This document shows positions 37,926 to 48,444 of a stretch of 64,000 nt of DNA, in pieces. A model generated the notes under the pieces. It worked only from the letters and a program-made list of their open reading frames with translations, was not told the origin of the DNA and ran no database searches. The translations under genes and the position numbers were made by a program. How positions within the stretch are numbered: the first letter of the stretch is position 1; each line of letters starts with the position of its first letter. The DNA is taken from contig CM049322.1 in assembly GCA_026874595.1 (NCBI GenBank), positions 34,625,840 to 34,689,839 of the forward strand, in the 5' to 3' direction. The DNA comes from Sipunculus nudus. Lineage: Eukaryota > Annelida > Sipuncula > Golfingiida > Sipunculidae.

Positions 37926-39224
37926 CTACATGAGATCTATCCTTGAACTTCATAGACAGATCTCGTGTATGGAGATCAATGTCTTTATTCACCACTAGGG
38001 TGCGCCCTCTCCAACCAGAGGTTAATTGAATTGGTCAAGCAAAAAACAGAAAGAAAGGCCTTCTAGCGCTTTTATGGCTGCTTGCATGGTGTGTTTTTCT
38101 CCCCGGGGGGGGGGGAGGGGGGGAATGGGGGTTGAGGAAAGCTACAATTATAAAGCGGCCCCACAAGACCTATCATCGTTACTAGTATTAGATTATAAAC
38201 CCCTACCTTTACCGTGCCGTGCAGTAAAAACAGGAACTCCACACAGAAACTCTGGCCAATGAAATTGGCTTTTAACCCATATCCACTTCACTTGGACTGG
38301 CTTTTTTACTGTGAATTTATCACGCATACAGCCGCAATTAACCGATAAAATGAAAGTTCAAATGATTTTTTTTTGCTTATTTGAGCAGGAATAAGAATAA
38401 AGTTACCCCTCCCCCCCCCAAAAAAAAAAAAAATTATAATCTATATAATACTTGACGATGCTGGCACACAATTGTTGTCACGCACATCTTCTAATACCAC
38501 ACTTTTCTTATTCACTTTTTTATGATTATTGGTATTAATATTTATCTTTTTAATTAAAGTATATTATTATAAATTGATTATTTTTATGAATGTATTAATT
38601 TATTATTATTTTTATTATTATTATTATTATTATTATCATCATTCAGTATTTTTCTAGTATCGACTTCTTAGGGAGAGAGGGAGGACATATTTTGAGGCAA
38701 CTGCATATTATAAAATATTTTAGGGCAATATTTAGGTCAATAAATGGCTGAAGTATGAGACAATTTTGTCGAGAGGTTTCCATTCACGTGAAAGTTAATA
38801 TGATATAAAACAACACGTGTTTTGTGGAGCTCAAAGCATTTTATTGCGAGCGTATCCTATATATGAAAACAAGAGCCACAACTTCATACAAATCAACAAC
38901 AAAAGAAATACATAAACTGCCTCAGTCGATCGTCCCAGCGAGCATGGGTTGTAGTGACACCTAGTGACAAGAATAAACATTACCGCTGAGCACAATGGAA
39001 TATGTTCAGCATTGAAAGGCATAAACTGTGAACTAATTTTCATGAATTTCACCTAAATATAACTGCTTGGGATAACTTGGGGAGAATAATCAAATGGTAT
39101 CTTTTAGATTCGGTGGTTTTTTATGTTTTCCATTCCGTATGTGTATCTGTGCGTTTCTTCAAAGATGCCTTTACTCGATAAACCGAGTGTTTATCATTTC
39201 ATATTCCCCTCCACAGATCTCTGT

Positions 39225-39672
39225 GCCAAACAGGTACCTTTTTATTCACAAGGGTTTTAATTTCGCGATATTCGCGAATGTGAAATAATCGCGAATATTA
39301 CATCCTCGGGAATAAGATGTCCTATCAGATAAGATGACCTCTGGAAACAACCTATTTAGCAACCTAATCTGTGCATGATATCGAAATTGGCCAATGCATC
39401 CAATTATTATAAAACGTATCCATTATTGTAAAACACGCCACACTGACAGAGGCTATTTCGACTGTGATACAAGTCATAAGTTACTGACTGAACCAGTAAT
39501 TATATGTAGTATTGTAGGATTCATTCTAACTTTAAAATCAATAAAAATACTGCTGACTTTATAGTTTCTGGTGCAATCCCGAAAATGAAACTTTCGCGGA
39601 ACGTTCAAAATTTGGAAATCGCGAAATTTCAGCCTCGCGAATATAAAGCCAACCACAGTATATGGCCACAGG
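39225..39672. mobile_element. CGCGAA-type MITE, copy 1
   Basis: Outer parts rich in CGCGAA/TTCGCG: ttaatttcgcgatattcgcg on the left, gcctcgcgaatataaagcca and accacagtat on the right. It matches the element at 47.4 kb in inverted orientation. Confidence 0.6.
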
Positions 39673-40880
39673 CGGTTGGAATGAGGCATTTGGGTTTTTT
39701 TCTAATATATTGACCGTCCATAAACCTTCCATGTGTGCAGTACTATAATTTACTAAAATTGTCAAAAAGCTTGCAAAAGGAAGAAAGAAACGGAGACATA
39801 ATAAGAAAAGGACTGTGTAGTTTGAGCCTACAATCCTGCACCACAATCTCTTAATCAAATTGTTATGTGTCAGTGACAGGCTGAAGTAACACAAATTCAC
39901 CTGCGAGGGTAGTTGCTGAGGAAATGCTGGCCCTAATACCTATGAATCGGGCGGCCACTTCCCGGAGACAAAGGAATCGCCGATACGACGGTTAACAGTG
40001 GTGCATTAAAAATATATCATGGTGTCCCAGACTGCAACCAAGATTAACGATTTTTTTTATTCTTCCTATTATCCTAACCCTTCAAAAAATTTCAAAGAAA
40101 TCCGTTTACGATGTGTTTGCCTAAAATTTCTATCAGGCAAAGCACCAGTAAACCAGAGAGAAAACCTGATACCCGCATTGTGACGTCACTAACTCAAAGC
40201 CCGGGCTCGCTAGAACGTTCGACAGATAAGTGGTTCATAGTTTGACCGCCAGGTCACGTATGTACACATTTTGATCTCATGTTGTCTTATATCATCATCG
40301 TTAAATAACAATGAGGAAAGTTAATTCCAAAATAAAAAATAAAAGATGTGATTGTATATAATTGTCCCTTACACCCAAGTCTTACACGCAAATCTAGTTT
40401 ACCCTCTCGAGACACACACACATACTAACTCTCATGGGCACTATGTTCTGTTGTAAATAAACAAAAATACACTTTTTCCTTGCAGACTGAGCCAAATATT
40501 TAGAAAATATGGATACCATTCCTCAATTGCCAATATCGAAGAAAAACTGCTATTATTCTTGATAACGAGAAATCAATTCACATAAAGATGGTATAAGCTG
40601 ATTTTGCTTAAATTCTGTCGAGTAGGCGAGACGCAGTTATGCATTGGAAGGAGTTAATGAATATCCACTGAATGTATACTTGATATATTCCCTGCATCCA
40701 TGTTGGTACTGTCCATATACAAAATTTTGGATGTACGCTATTTTCAAACAAAAAATTAAACTGCCACAGTAACTTTATTCAAAGCAACCAAGCTCGGCGA
40801 ACCTACTTAATCGAAGAAAATTAATCTAATTTCGATGTTAATAGATATTTTATAAATATAAAATTCAATCATCTAATTTG

Positions 40881-41168
40881 TAAGAGCAAAAAAAATAAAA
40901 GGTGTGGTTCTCAGGCACCGCCCGCGTCAATTTTTAACCCCCGCATCAAAAATTTTTATTTTGATTTTTATCTTTCAAGTAGATAAATAATACAATTTAT
41001 GTAGTGCCTTTACCTGTTTAGCAAAAATATTTGTTATTTTCATATTTTTCACTGATCATATGACATTTTATCGGAGCATTCAAAAAAAGGTCAAAAATAA
41101 AATACCGCCCGCCCGCATCGATTTCTGAAAAAAAGTGCCTGAGAACCATACCTTTTTTTTTTGGCCTA
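40881..41168. mobile_element. Tc1/mariner-type MITE, copy 2
   Basis: TIRs aaggtgtggttctcaggcac (40899-40918) and gtgcctgagaaccatacctt (41135-41154) pair at 19 of 20 positions, with A-rich outer extensions on both sides. About 290 bp, no ORF. Confidence 0.78.
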
Positions 41169-41169
41169 A

Positions 41170-43180
41170 TTTAAATTGATTTAAATGAACAAAAAAAAAT
41201 AAGTTTGAGCTTGAAGATATATGTGCGATCCTCACACAAACACGCACTAGTACATAAATATATATATATATATTATATATATATGTATATATATAATATA
41301 TATATATGTATATATATATATACACAAATATATATAATGTTCATAATGTTAGTAGTAATATGACAATTAACAATAAAGAAGATAACATAAATAGCATATA
41401 TACAAACCTGTTGGTAGCTAAGAAAATATATGACATTTGTGTAGCAAGAGTGATATCTGTCACAAATATATCTCGAGTTCATATTTAAATAAATGTCATT
41501 CTATCTTTTTTCTATCCCTTGTCCTATAAAAAACTACAAGGTATAAAATATTTTATTCAAAATAATGGCGCTCGTGACCTCTTTTGATGTATAGACATAA
41601 CAACGGTAGGCGGTATACCATAGTAAAGCGCAGTAACCATCATAGAACTAGGAACAAAAATTATATAATTTATCCATATGGTTTTCATTTTACATTTAAA
41701 CAGTATAGTTTTAGTTCTTTTAATTTCATTCTTGTATTTTCTCTTCACAATTATACGTTTCATATATATTATTGCTTACAATATTATTTGTTTTTTTTAA
41801 TACATTCTTACATCAACACGGCTTAGTGTAACAATCAATTCCCTACCTATGGTAAGCACCTCAAGAATTAAACGTAAACCCATGCAGTATATATCACACA
41901 CAGGTTAGCCCGTTTCTTTCGCAAACTTTGAGACCATTTGCGCTGGTTACACAATAGCAAATATGACTGGTTCTTCTGAATAATGAAATCAGGCAAATTT
42001 TTTTAAAAAATCCTCAAAACATAGGAAAACTTAAGGTATGCTCTGTCTGAAATTGACCGCAAGCTAAAGTACAAAATAAAATCAGTGCATGCCTTTGATA
42101 GAGGGTTTTCCATTAATTACTGAGTCAAGTTTCTGTCAATGTAAGGAGCGGAATGATCGCGCAATTTGTATCTACAGAGCTATAACATAAAGGTTGCATG
42201 TAAAATCCAGTATAGCATTTAACATAATTCACATTTTTATTATGAAGAATTTTCTATATAGAGTGCTGGCGACTTCCATAGTTTTCGGTGTGTTCTTCTC
42301 CATCAAACAGTAATGGCTTTCGGTATTTCTTCTGAAAACACATTTCTGAAATTATATTTACAAACACATTCTCTTTAAACATAGCTAATATACAGTGTAA
42401 GCGTGCAATATTTTCAATCTCTGCCGAAAAAGCACGTGAGGAATTATTTGTGTAAAAACAACATCATGACGTCACACCTGATGCAGGAACCAGATACAGC
42501 AGCGCACCACGAAGAAATCTACAACAATATTAAATCACATTCCAATGTGTCTTTTACATCACGCATGTGACGCAAAAGCACGTTTCCTGTGTCGCGTTTA
42601 TGCGCATCCAATGTTTCGTTCAAAGTTCAGAAACAACAATAAAAATATAATATGAAATCCTTAATGGTGTATATTCGTTTATATTTCATCAACTTTTAGC
42701 ATCTTTCTAACAACAGGATAAGAATGTTATCTTATACCCAAAGGACAGAATGAATATTTTGTACAAAAAATAGGTCTGCCAGGGAAAATAAAGTTATAAA
42801 AGAGGTCTTTAGAAGTTCAATATATCCGAGTAAACGCGGTAAACAGGTCTAGCCAGGTCGGTGAATACATCTATAATTCTCTTTACCATATTTCTTATTT
42901 TTCACTGTCGTAAATCTTTCATGGCAAATAATTAGATTCTGAGCCTTATTTGGCTATTTTGCGCAATGACTTTTACCGTAAGAATGTTACTTCCGTTTTA
43001 CTGAGTCTCTTATTTTTTTAACAGTATTATGCCATCAACGACACTGAAAAATACGTTTGGCTGAAACTCTAGTTATGTAAAGTAACCTTGGTCACGTGAC
43101 CCTAGTCACATGACTTTCACTTCCAGTTCCTGTTAGCATTCCGACCTGGCATCGATCCTGTGACCGCGTGACCGATTTAG
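41170..43180. other. 3' flank of the GPCR gene
   Basis: TA-rich microsatellite at 41255-41332, then A/T-rich sequence. The part from about 42235 to 43180 probably includes the GPCR 3' UTR. No other gene seen. Confidence 0.4.
42235..42240 (-). promoter_or_regulatory. candidate polyadenylation signal for the GPCR
   Basis: Minus-strand AATAAA about 0.94 kb after the GPCR stop. Other A/T-rich hexamers exist nearer, so the choice is weak. Confidence 0.3.
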
Positions 43181-44350
43181 TCAGATATCGGTGCACGTTG
43201 TGTTCGTGATGGTGGCCTGACGTTTGAGCGGAAGTCGTACGCTGGTACCTCCGTTTCGGTTCTTCTCACCATAGCGACGGCACACGAAACACATGGTGTC
43301 CCACATGGCCCGACGGAAGTGAATGTTCATGACGTAATATAACACAAAGTTGAAGGAAAAGTTCACGCACTGCATGACGTTCGTAATCTCCACAGCCAAA
43401 ACGTATCCAACTAGTACATCTGTAATGTCTTTTAAGAACAGGATGATTTCGGCTGGAGTTACAAGGGCAATGTACATAACCACAATAATTACAAGAATGG
43501 GAGTGATGCGGTGGTTTGATTCCAGCTGAGGACCTCGGACACCACATCGCCGCCGCAAGTTTGTGGACTCGTGCAGCGCTCTCATGAGGCAAATGTTGCA
43601 AAACGCAAGCATGGCCAACGGGATTAGGATCCCAAACACAAAATAAACCCACATATAAATCGTGTACCCGCTCCGAATAGTAGGCTCAATAATAGGATTC
43701 CGGGTGTAGAGAAATTTGCCGTCTTGGCAAGGAATGGTGTCAATTTCATTATTAAAGAGCATTTTGGGAATATTGAACAGGAAACATGACACGAAAACGG
43801 AAGGGATCATAATTTTCGTCGTGCGCATGCTGATAAAATGTCGGCATCGGAATGGATGGCAGATTGCTAAATAGCGACCCGTTGCCATGGTGACGGTTAG
43901 CCACGTGCTCGTCATAATGAAGGCGTTGATGATGGCACCACTGTACGTACGATAGAGCAACTGAAACGAAAGCGAGTCGAAAATCCACGGCTCCTCAGCG
44001 AATAATCCATTGGGTAGGAGAGACACACAGAAAAGGGTATCCGAGACTGCCAATGCGACGAACCCCATATGGACGCTCCGCTCCGTACTACTGCATGTCG
44101 ATTTCAGTCTTTTACGATTTAAAATGATTAGGGTGAGTAAATTTCCAATCATCCCTATAACACACAGACAAGGGACCAAAACCCGACGAAGCACAAAAAC
44201 GACACCTGTTGGCGGATCTCCGAAATGGAATCCCATTCCCGTTGTACAGTTCAGAAATCTGTCACCACCCATCTGGACACTCTGGTCGCTCATGTTGCCG
44301 TCTAGCGCCGAGTAGTTGAAGCTCATCAGTTGATTCACGTTGAAAGGCAT
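43181..44350 (-). CDS. rhodopsin-family (class A) peptide-type GPCR, single coding exon
   Basis: Seven-helix G-protein-coupled receptor of 389 residues in the plasma membrane. The N-terminus (1-50) has NYS, NMS and NCT glycosylation sites. TM1 carries GNLLTLIIL (Asn70), TM2 FVALAVSDTLFC (Asp104), TM3 ends GRYLAICHPF in place of DRY, TM6 has ALVTPAEII and TM7 ends NFVLYYVMN in place of NPxxY. The combination, and LAICHPFRCRHF, resembles invertebrate FMRFamide-type and related neuropeptide receptors; the ligand is unknown. Oddity: position 3.25, normally Cys, appears to be Arg134, while ECL2 keeps a Cys (208), so the usual disulfide may be absent. The start GCCAAAATGC is a good Kozak context. 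A splice acceptor (ttatctttcag) lies 33 bases upstream, suggesting a 5' UTR intron. Frame intact. Confidence 0.9.
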   Translation of the reverse strand: MPFNVNQLMSFNYSALDGNMSDQSVQMGGDRFLNCTTGMGFHFGDPPTGVVFVLRRVLVPCLCVIGMIGNLLTLIILNRKRLKSTCSSTERSVHMGFVALAVSDTLFCVSLLPNGLFAEEPWIFDSLSFQLLYRTYSGAIINAFIMTSTWLTVTMATGRYLAICHPFRCRHFISMRTTKIMIPSVFVSCFLFNIPKMLFNNEIDTIPCQDGKFLYTRNPIIEPTIRSGYTIYMWVYFVFGILIPLAMLAFCNICLMRALHESTNLRRRCGVRGPQLESNHRITPILVIIVVMYIALVTPAEIILFLKDITDVLVGYVLAVEITNVMQCVNFSFNFVLYYVMNIHFRRAMWDTMCFVCRRYGEKNRNGGTSVRLPLKRQATITNTTCTDI

Positions 44351-44383
44351 TTTGGCGGACGTTACGTCAATGAAACTGACAGT
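44351..44383 (-). promoter_or_regulatory. 5' UTR part of GPCR coding exon with splice acceptor
   Basis: On the minus strand gctctttatctttcag ends at 44384, followed by 33 bases to the GPCR ATG. A pyrimidine-rich tract plus AG suggests that a non-coding first exon lies further right. No matching first exon was identified. Confidence 0.45.
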
Positions 44384-44903
44384 CTGAAAGATAAAGAGCT
44401 ATGTTTAATAAACGGGCATCATGAAGAAAGTTAGGGTATTAGTCTGATATTGCTGGCTTTGTCGGTTGTATAATTGTTAATACACTTTGCCCTCCTGGCC
44501 TTCAAGACCTGTTTATTTTTGCACCCTTTCTCGGCCCCATGGAAGAAAACGGCTAAAACGTGTTATAATAAGTGCTATAATCTTAGTAATTCTGCAATCC
44601 GCTTGCCGTCACTGGCCAATATCTACTTAATCTTGGGTAACGACTTCGCACCTATGTCATAAAGACTTCCGGGAGGGATGTTAGCTAAGAGAACAGCCAG
44701 AACTTGACTCGAATGCACAATCTTGTAGTCACAGGTCTAGAGGTTTCCTGTCTGGTTTCCTTCTAAGTAAAACTGACACTGACACAGTGATATTTTCTGA
44801 CTCATTGAAATATAGCTTACGCAAATATGGTAAAATGTTCCGGTTTACATTTTACATTTCGTCATACAGCCATATTAACGTTCATTTACAAACTCCTATA
44901 AGA

Positions 44904-45059
44904 TGTTACGGGGTGACATAAAAGCGGACCGAACTGTCTCGATAGTGAAGCTTGCTTTGCTAGCGAAGCGGTTGGTACGCCGGACTTGTGCGCCACCGAC
45001 CTGGGTTCGACTCGCAGATCGGCCCAGGATTTTCCCCTCATTTATTTGTCTTCGTAACA
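44904..45059 (+). repeat. LTR1 of TRIM-like element, with tRNA-like pol III promoter
   Basis: 156 bp, TGTTACG...CGTAACA. A-box match TAGCGAAGCGG at 44961-44971 (fits TRGYNNARNNG). B-box GGTTCGACTCG at 45004-45014 (10 of 11). The A-to-B start distance is 43 bases, as in tRNA genes. A T-arm-like stem surrounds the B-box. Confidence 0.78.
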
Positions 45060-45179
45060 AAATGGGGGCTCGTCTAACGTGACGGTTAACTTTGTGGCCC
45101 AGGGAATAAGCTCACCAAAGTGTGACTTCTGAGATAATTAGTCTTCTTTTTGATAGCAGAACGCTCTTAAGAAGGGGTG
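45060..45179 (+). repeat. internal domain 1 of TRIM-like element
   Basis: 120 bp without coding capacity. TGGGGGCTCGTC at 45063-45074, three bases after LTR1, is complementary to the 3' end of tRNA-Pro (same start as the murine leukaemia virus primer site). It ends with the purine tract AAGAAGGGG (45169-45177), two bases before LTR2. Confidence 0.75.
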
Positions 45180-45225
45180 TGTTACGGGGTGACATAAAAG
45201 CGGACCGAACTGACTCGATAGTGAA
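45180..45225 (+). repeat. LTR2, left part (split by LINE)
   Basis: First 46 bp of an LTR, starting TGTTACG and ending TCGATAGTGAA (45215-45225), the left copy of the LINE target duplication. Confidence 0.8.
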
Positions 45226-46044
45226 CTCGCCGCCGGCACACCGCAGGGCTCAGCTCTCAGCCCGCTGCTCTGCGTCATATACGTCAACAACATGCCTAGC
45301 CTGTCCGAGAAAGGGGGAGTCCGCACGGGGGCGACGAGCCAATTTGCGGACGATACTGCGCTATGGACACATAGCAAGAGAGCAGTACCCAGGCTACAGG
45401 CAGGTCTAGACGAAGTGACAAAGTGTTGCGCCAAATGGCGGGTAAGAGTCAATGCGACAAAAACGCAGGCTTGCAAGTTTGGTAGGCACCAGAAAGGCAA
45501 TAAGGCCGGCAAGGCACCAGAACTGAAATTGGCCGGGGAACCAATTCAATTCACAGACCAGATAAAATTTCTGGGACTGACGGTTGATAAGAAACTCACA
45601 TGGGTGGCTCACATAAAGGATATCGAACAGAGGTTCAAAGCGAGACTAAACTGCTTAAGAGTGCTAAAAGCAGGGACAGGTGGCATGTCAACCCAAAGTT
45701 TGATATACCTTTATAAAGCCTGGATCAGACCGGTTATGATGTACGGTTGCATAGCCCTGATCTCAGCCAAAGAGCACCACATTAAGAAACTTCAACGGCT
45801 TCAAAACAGAGCCTTAAGGACGGCCTTGAGACTCCCGCCTCGAACCCGAGTATCTGTGCTTCACGAAAAGGCAGAAATAGAATAGGTTAGCGATCACATT
45901 CTAAGGTTGAGCAAAGGCTATGTCGAAAAGGTGAAGCAAGAGAAGTTCTACACAGACCTCAAAATGTGGCTCGACTGGCAAAAGATCAGTGGTAAGCGGA
46001 ACCCCAGTATCATCACCCCACTAGAGAAAGTGGGGGAGGGGTAG
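45226..46044 (+). pseudogene. reverse transcriptase fragment (LINE ORF2 C-terminal half)
   Basis: Contains FADD (two catalytic Asp) and the thumb/C-terminal region typical of Jockey/CR1-type elements. The N-terminal half is lacking and there is one in-frame TAG at 45883. The second half (VSDHILRLSKGYVEKVKQEK) remains readable, suggesting relatively recent insertion. Confidence 0.85.
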
Positions 46045-46669
46045 AAAGGCTCCGGAGCTCTGCAGCGCCCGACTGCAAAAGTAAAATACGGGCCGTCCAT
46101 CGGATGAGGACGTAAAATGGCCGTCCCGTGTCCAGAAGGGGATGGGCACGTAAAAGACCCCATACTGTTTTTCGATAGAAGAGTAGGCCAGCCTGTTGCC
46201 GGCAGTATGGAACCAAGCCCTGTAGAGCCAGCCGTTTGGTGGATAAAAGTTGAGGGGGTCCCGAAAGGATCAGGGACAAGGCTCCGAGACGTAAAAACCG
46301 GGGGTCCGGTTAGGACCAGCAGGGACAAGGCTCAAGCATGATGGCACAAGCACCAGAGAAGGCTCCCGAGAAGGCTCCGATCGAACGAAAACTGTACCTG
46401 GTCGAAAGGGACAGGGCTCAGGGCGGGACTTACGGTAGTCCAGGGGTAGTCCGGTGGCGCTCTGACGTTACTGGCAGGTTGCTAGGCTCAGGCTCCCGGG
46501 AACACCTGGGGGAGCCCCCGGTGGTAGAAGGTCAGCGAGGGCGGGCCGGACCTGGCTGGCTGGCGTGTCAGTTCTGGCGACCTCAGTGCAAAGAGAGGGA
46601 TACCCGAAGAGGCAAAACTGCGGCGTAAAAACCCTAGTTATTGCCTGAGCGGTGAAACTGGCATGTATG
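45226..46669 (+). mobile_element. 5'-truncated Jockey-superfamily non-LTR retrotransposon fragment
   Basis: A 1444-bp insertion flanked by an 11-bp duplication TCGATAGTGAA (45215-45225 and 46670-46680). It begins in frame inside the reverse transcriptase domain (AAGTPQGSALSPLL, the TPQGSxLSPxL motif) and continues through the catalytic motif QFADDTALW, the FLGLTVDKKLTW motif and the C-terminal RPVMMYGCIALIS...LQRLQNRALR region. A TAG stop interrupts at 45883-45885, after which the frame continues to about 46044. The remaining 0.6 kb is a non-coding 3' region with no poly-A tail. The endonuclease and upstream RT are missing, so the copy is dead on arrival. Confidence 0.85.
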
Positions 46670-46680
46670 TCGATAGTGAA

Positions 46681-46790
46681 GCTTGCTTTGCTAGCGAAGC
46701 GGTTGGTACGCTGGACTTGTGCGCCACCGACCTGGGTTCGACTCCCGGATAAGCCCAGGATTTTCCCCTCATTTATTTGTCTTCGTAACA
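46681..46790 (+). repeat. LTR2, right part, with A- and B-box
   Basis: Final 110 bp of the split LTR, ending CGTAACA. A-box at 46692-46702. B-box GGTTCGACTCC at 46735-46745 is a full match to GGTTCGANTCC. The LINE inserted upstream of both boxes, so this promoter is physically intact. Confidence 0.8.
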
Positions 46791-46910
46791 AAATGGGGGC
46801 TCGTCTAACGTGACGGTTAACTTTGTGGCCCAGGGAATAAGCTCACCAAAGTGTGACTCCTGGGATAATTAGTCTTCTTTTTGATAGCAGAACGCTCTTA
46901 AGAGGGGGTG
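46791..46910 (+). repeat. internal domain 2 of TRIM-like element
   Basis: 120 bp, three substitutions from internal domain 1. Primer-site-like TGGGGGCTCGTC at 46794-46805; purine tract AGAGGGGG just before LTR3. Confidence 0.78.
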
Positions 46911-47065
46911 TGTTACGGGGTGACATAAAAGCGGACCGAACTGTCTCGCTAGTGAAGCTTGCTTTGCTAGCGAAGCGGTTGTACGCCGGACATGTGCGCC
47001 ACAAACATGGGTTCGAATCCCGGATCGCCCCAGTATTTTCCCCTGAACAATTTGTCTTCGTAACA
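46911..47065 (+). repeat. LTR3 of TRIM-like element
   Basis: 155 bp, TGTTACG...CGTAACA. A-box 46968-46978; B-box GGTTCGAATCC 47010-47020, a full consensus match. It is the most diverged of the three LTRs and is followed by the AAGA target duplication. Confidence 0.78.
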
Positions 47066-47435
47066 AAGAACTCATGAAATGCTGGAAATTTAAATAAAAA
47101 ATTAAACACAATAATTATGTAATAGATACACAATGAGTACTGTTTTAGGAATATTCAATATTTACAAACACATTGACGGTTTTCTTTAACTTTGAATGTT
47201 TGATTCCTTTTTGGGGGGGGGGGGGGGGGCTGACATGAAGAGTTTTGTTTGCAAAAGAATGTTCAATGATATTTGCATTTTCTTAAGTTATTCATTTACA
47301 CTTTTTTGGTGTTCTGTACACAAGTATAAATATTAGGCAGGTGAGCAAACCCTCTCTTCATATCCTCTCCTAGTGAGCCATTGTGCTGATAATACTACAA
47401 TGAGCTTCCTGCTGGGTGAGGGTACGCTGGCGCGC

Positions 47436-47735
47436 TTTATAATATATTCGCGAGGCTGAAATTTCGCGATTTATCCATTTTGAACGTTTCTCGGGGGTTT
47501 CAATTTCTCAATTGAACCAAAAACATTAAAAGGCGTCTGGATATTAATCGACCTGTGTCACAGTCGCTAAATCCACTGTGATTTCGGCGTGTTTTACAAA
47601 AATATAGGTTTGATAACTACCATGATTGTGCAGATCAAGTTTATTCGTGGGTTTCATATACGCGATTATTTCAGATGAGCGAATATCGCAAAATTAAAAC
47701 CCTTCCCGAATAAAATGACAACCACAGTATATATT
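47436..47735. mobile_element. CGCGAA-type MITE, copy 2 (inverted relative to copy 1)
   Basis: Left attcgcgaggctgaaatttc, right gcgaatatcgcaaaattaaa then caaccacagtatata. Both ends and some internal words (cgtgttttacaa) match the reverse complement of the 39.2-kb copy. Confidence 0.6.
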
Positions 47736-47739
47736 AAGG

Positions 47740-48398
47740 ATATTTTACAATTTCACAGACTTGTAGTAAAGCGTACACCAGACAGCTTAAAATGAGGTCG
47801 ATTTTACCAGAAACATTGGTCTGGTAAAGTTAATCATGAACAATGTGTTTACGTTATGTAGCAAGTAATGACAGTTTGTCCATATGCTGAAACATACAGT
47901 CTTTCAGTAAAAGATCGAAAATGAAGTCGAAGCTTACTAATATGATCATTGGCTAATATGATATTAATATTATCAGTGAATTATGAATGAGAATATGACG
48001 TTATAAATAATTATAATAGAAACACAACAATGGTAAAAACTCAAACTAGAGCCAATTATAAAGCTTTGAGTGCTCGATGTAGTTCAAGTATTCACCGCTA
48101 AAGGTATAACATTGATTTTTCAGCCTGTGACTAGAACATAGAATTTACAATTATCTGCACAATTTGAGTCAACTGTGCGTTAAAATATACCCTAGGGCTA
48201 TGGGATGAACAGCTTGCTGCCCGCCCAGCTTGTCCACTTTTCAAGGATGAAAATCTCGCAATTTCCCCTGGGCGAGTTGACTGCTCTGACAAAGCCTATC
48301 ATTTAACTAATGAAAATAAACTTATGTGATACCTGACAATAATTAAGATTTTATTTGATACATAAGTAATAAATAAAAGATAGTCTAATATTGAGCAA

Positions 48399-48444
<46 letters not shown>

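Larger units (their letters stand above)
36790..40880. other. non-coding stretch with repeats
   Basis: Holds the 37.6-kb dispersed repeat, a G-run at 38105-38125, a (TTA)n tract near 38600-38635 and the CGCGAA MITE at 39.2 kb. No gene recognised. Confidence 0.4.
44904..47065 (+). mobile_element. TRIM-like LTR element, tandem LTR-int-LTR-int-LTR, with nested LINE
   Basis: LTR1 44904-45059, internal 45060-45179, LTR2 45180-45225 plus 46681-46790 (interrupted), internal 46791-46910, LTR3 46911-47065. LTR lengths are 156, 156 and 155 bp and both internals are exactly 120 bp. Each LTR begins TGTTACG and ends CGTAACA. The array is flanked by AAGA at 44900-44903 and 47066-47069. LTR1 and LTR2 differ at about 6 positions, LTR3 at more, and the internals at 3. 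No ORF is present in LTR or internal, so the element is non-autonomous. A tandem SINE dimer is the main alternative, but the terminal inverted repeats, primer site, purine tract and target duplication favour an LTR element. Confidence 0.8.

Noticed and set aside
39474-39900. Overlapping minus-strand frames of 71 and 113 codons
   Set aside because: Overlap the CGCGAA MITE and carry no domain.
43266-43652. 128-codon minus-strand frame
   Set aside because: Overlaps the GPCR in another frame; a shadow with no domain.
44954-45030. Genuine tRNA genes in the LTRs
   Set aside because: Promoter boxes fit, but the acceptor stem fails to pair and the sequence is repeated inside each LTR.
45138-45512. 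Minus-strand frames opposite the LINE
   Set aside because: Shadows of the reverse transcriptase fragment and LTR sequence.
45948-46328. Frames on both strands in the LINE 3' region
   Set aside because: The GC-rich 3' untranslated part of the retrotransposon gives long open frames by composition; no motif seen.
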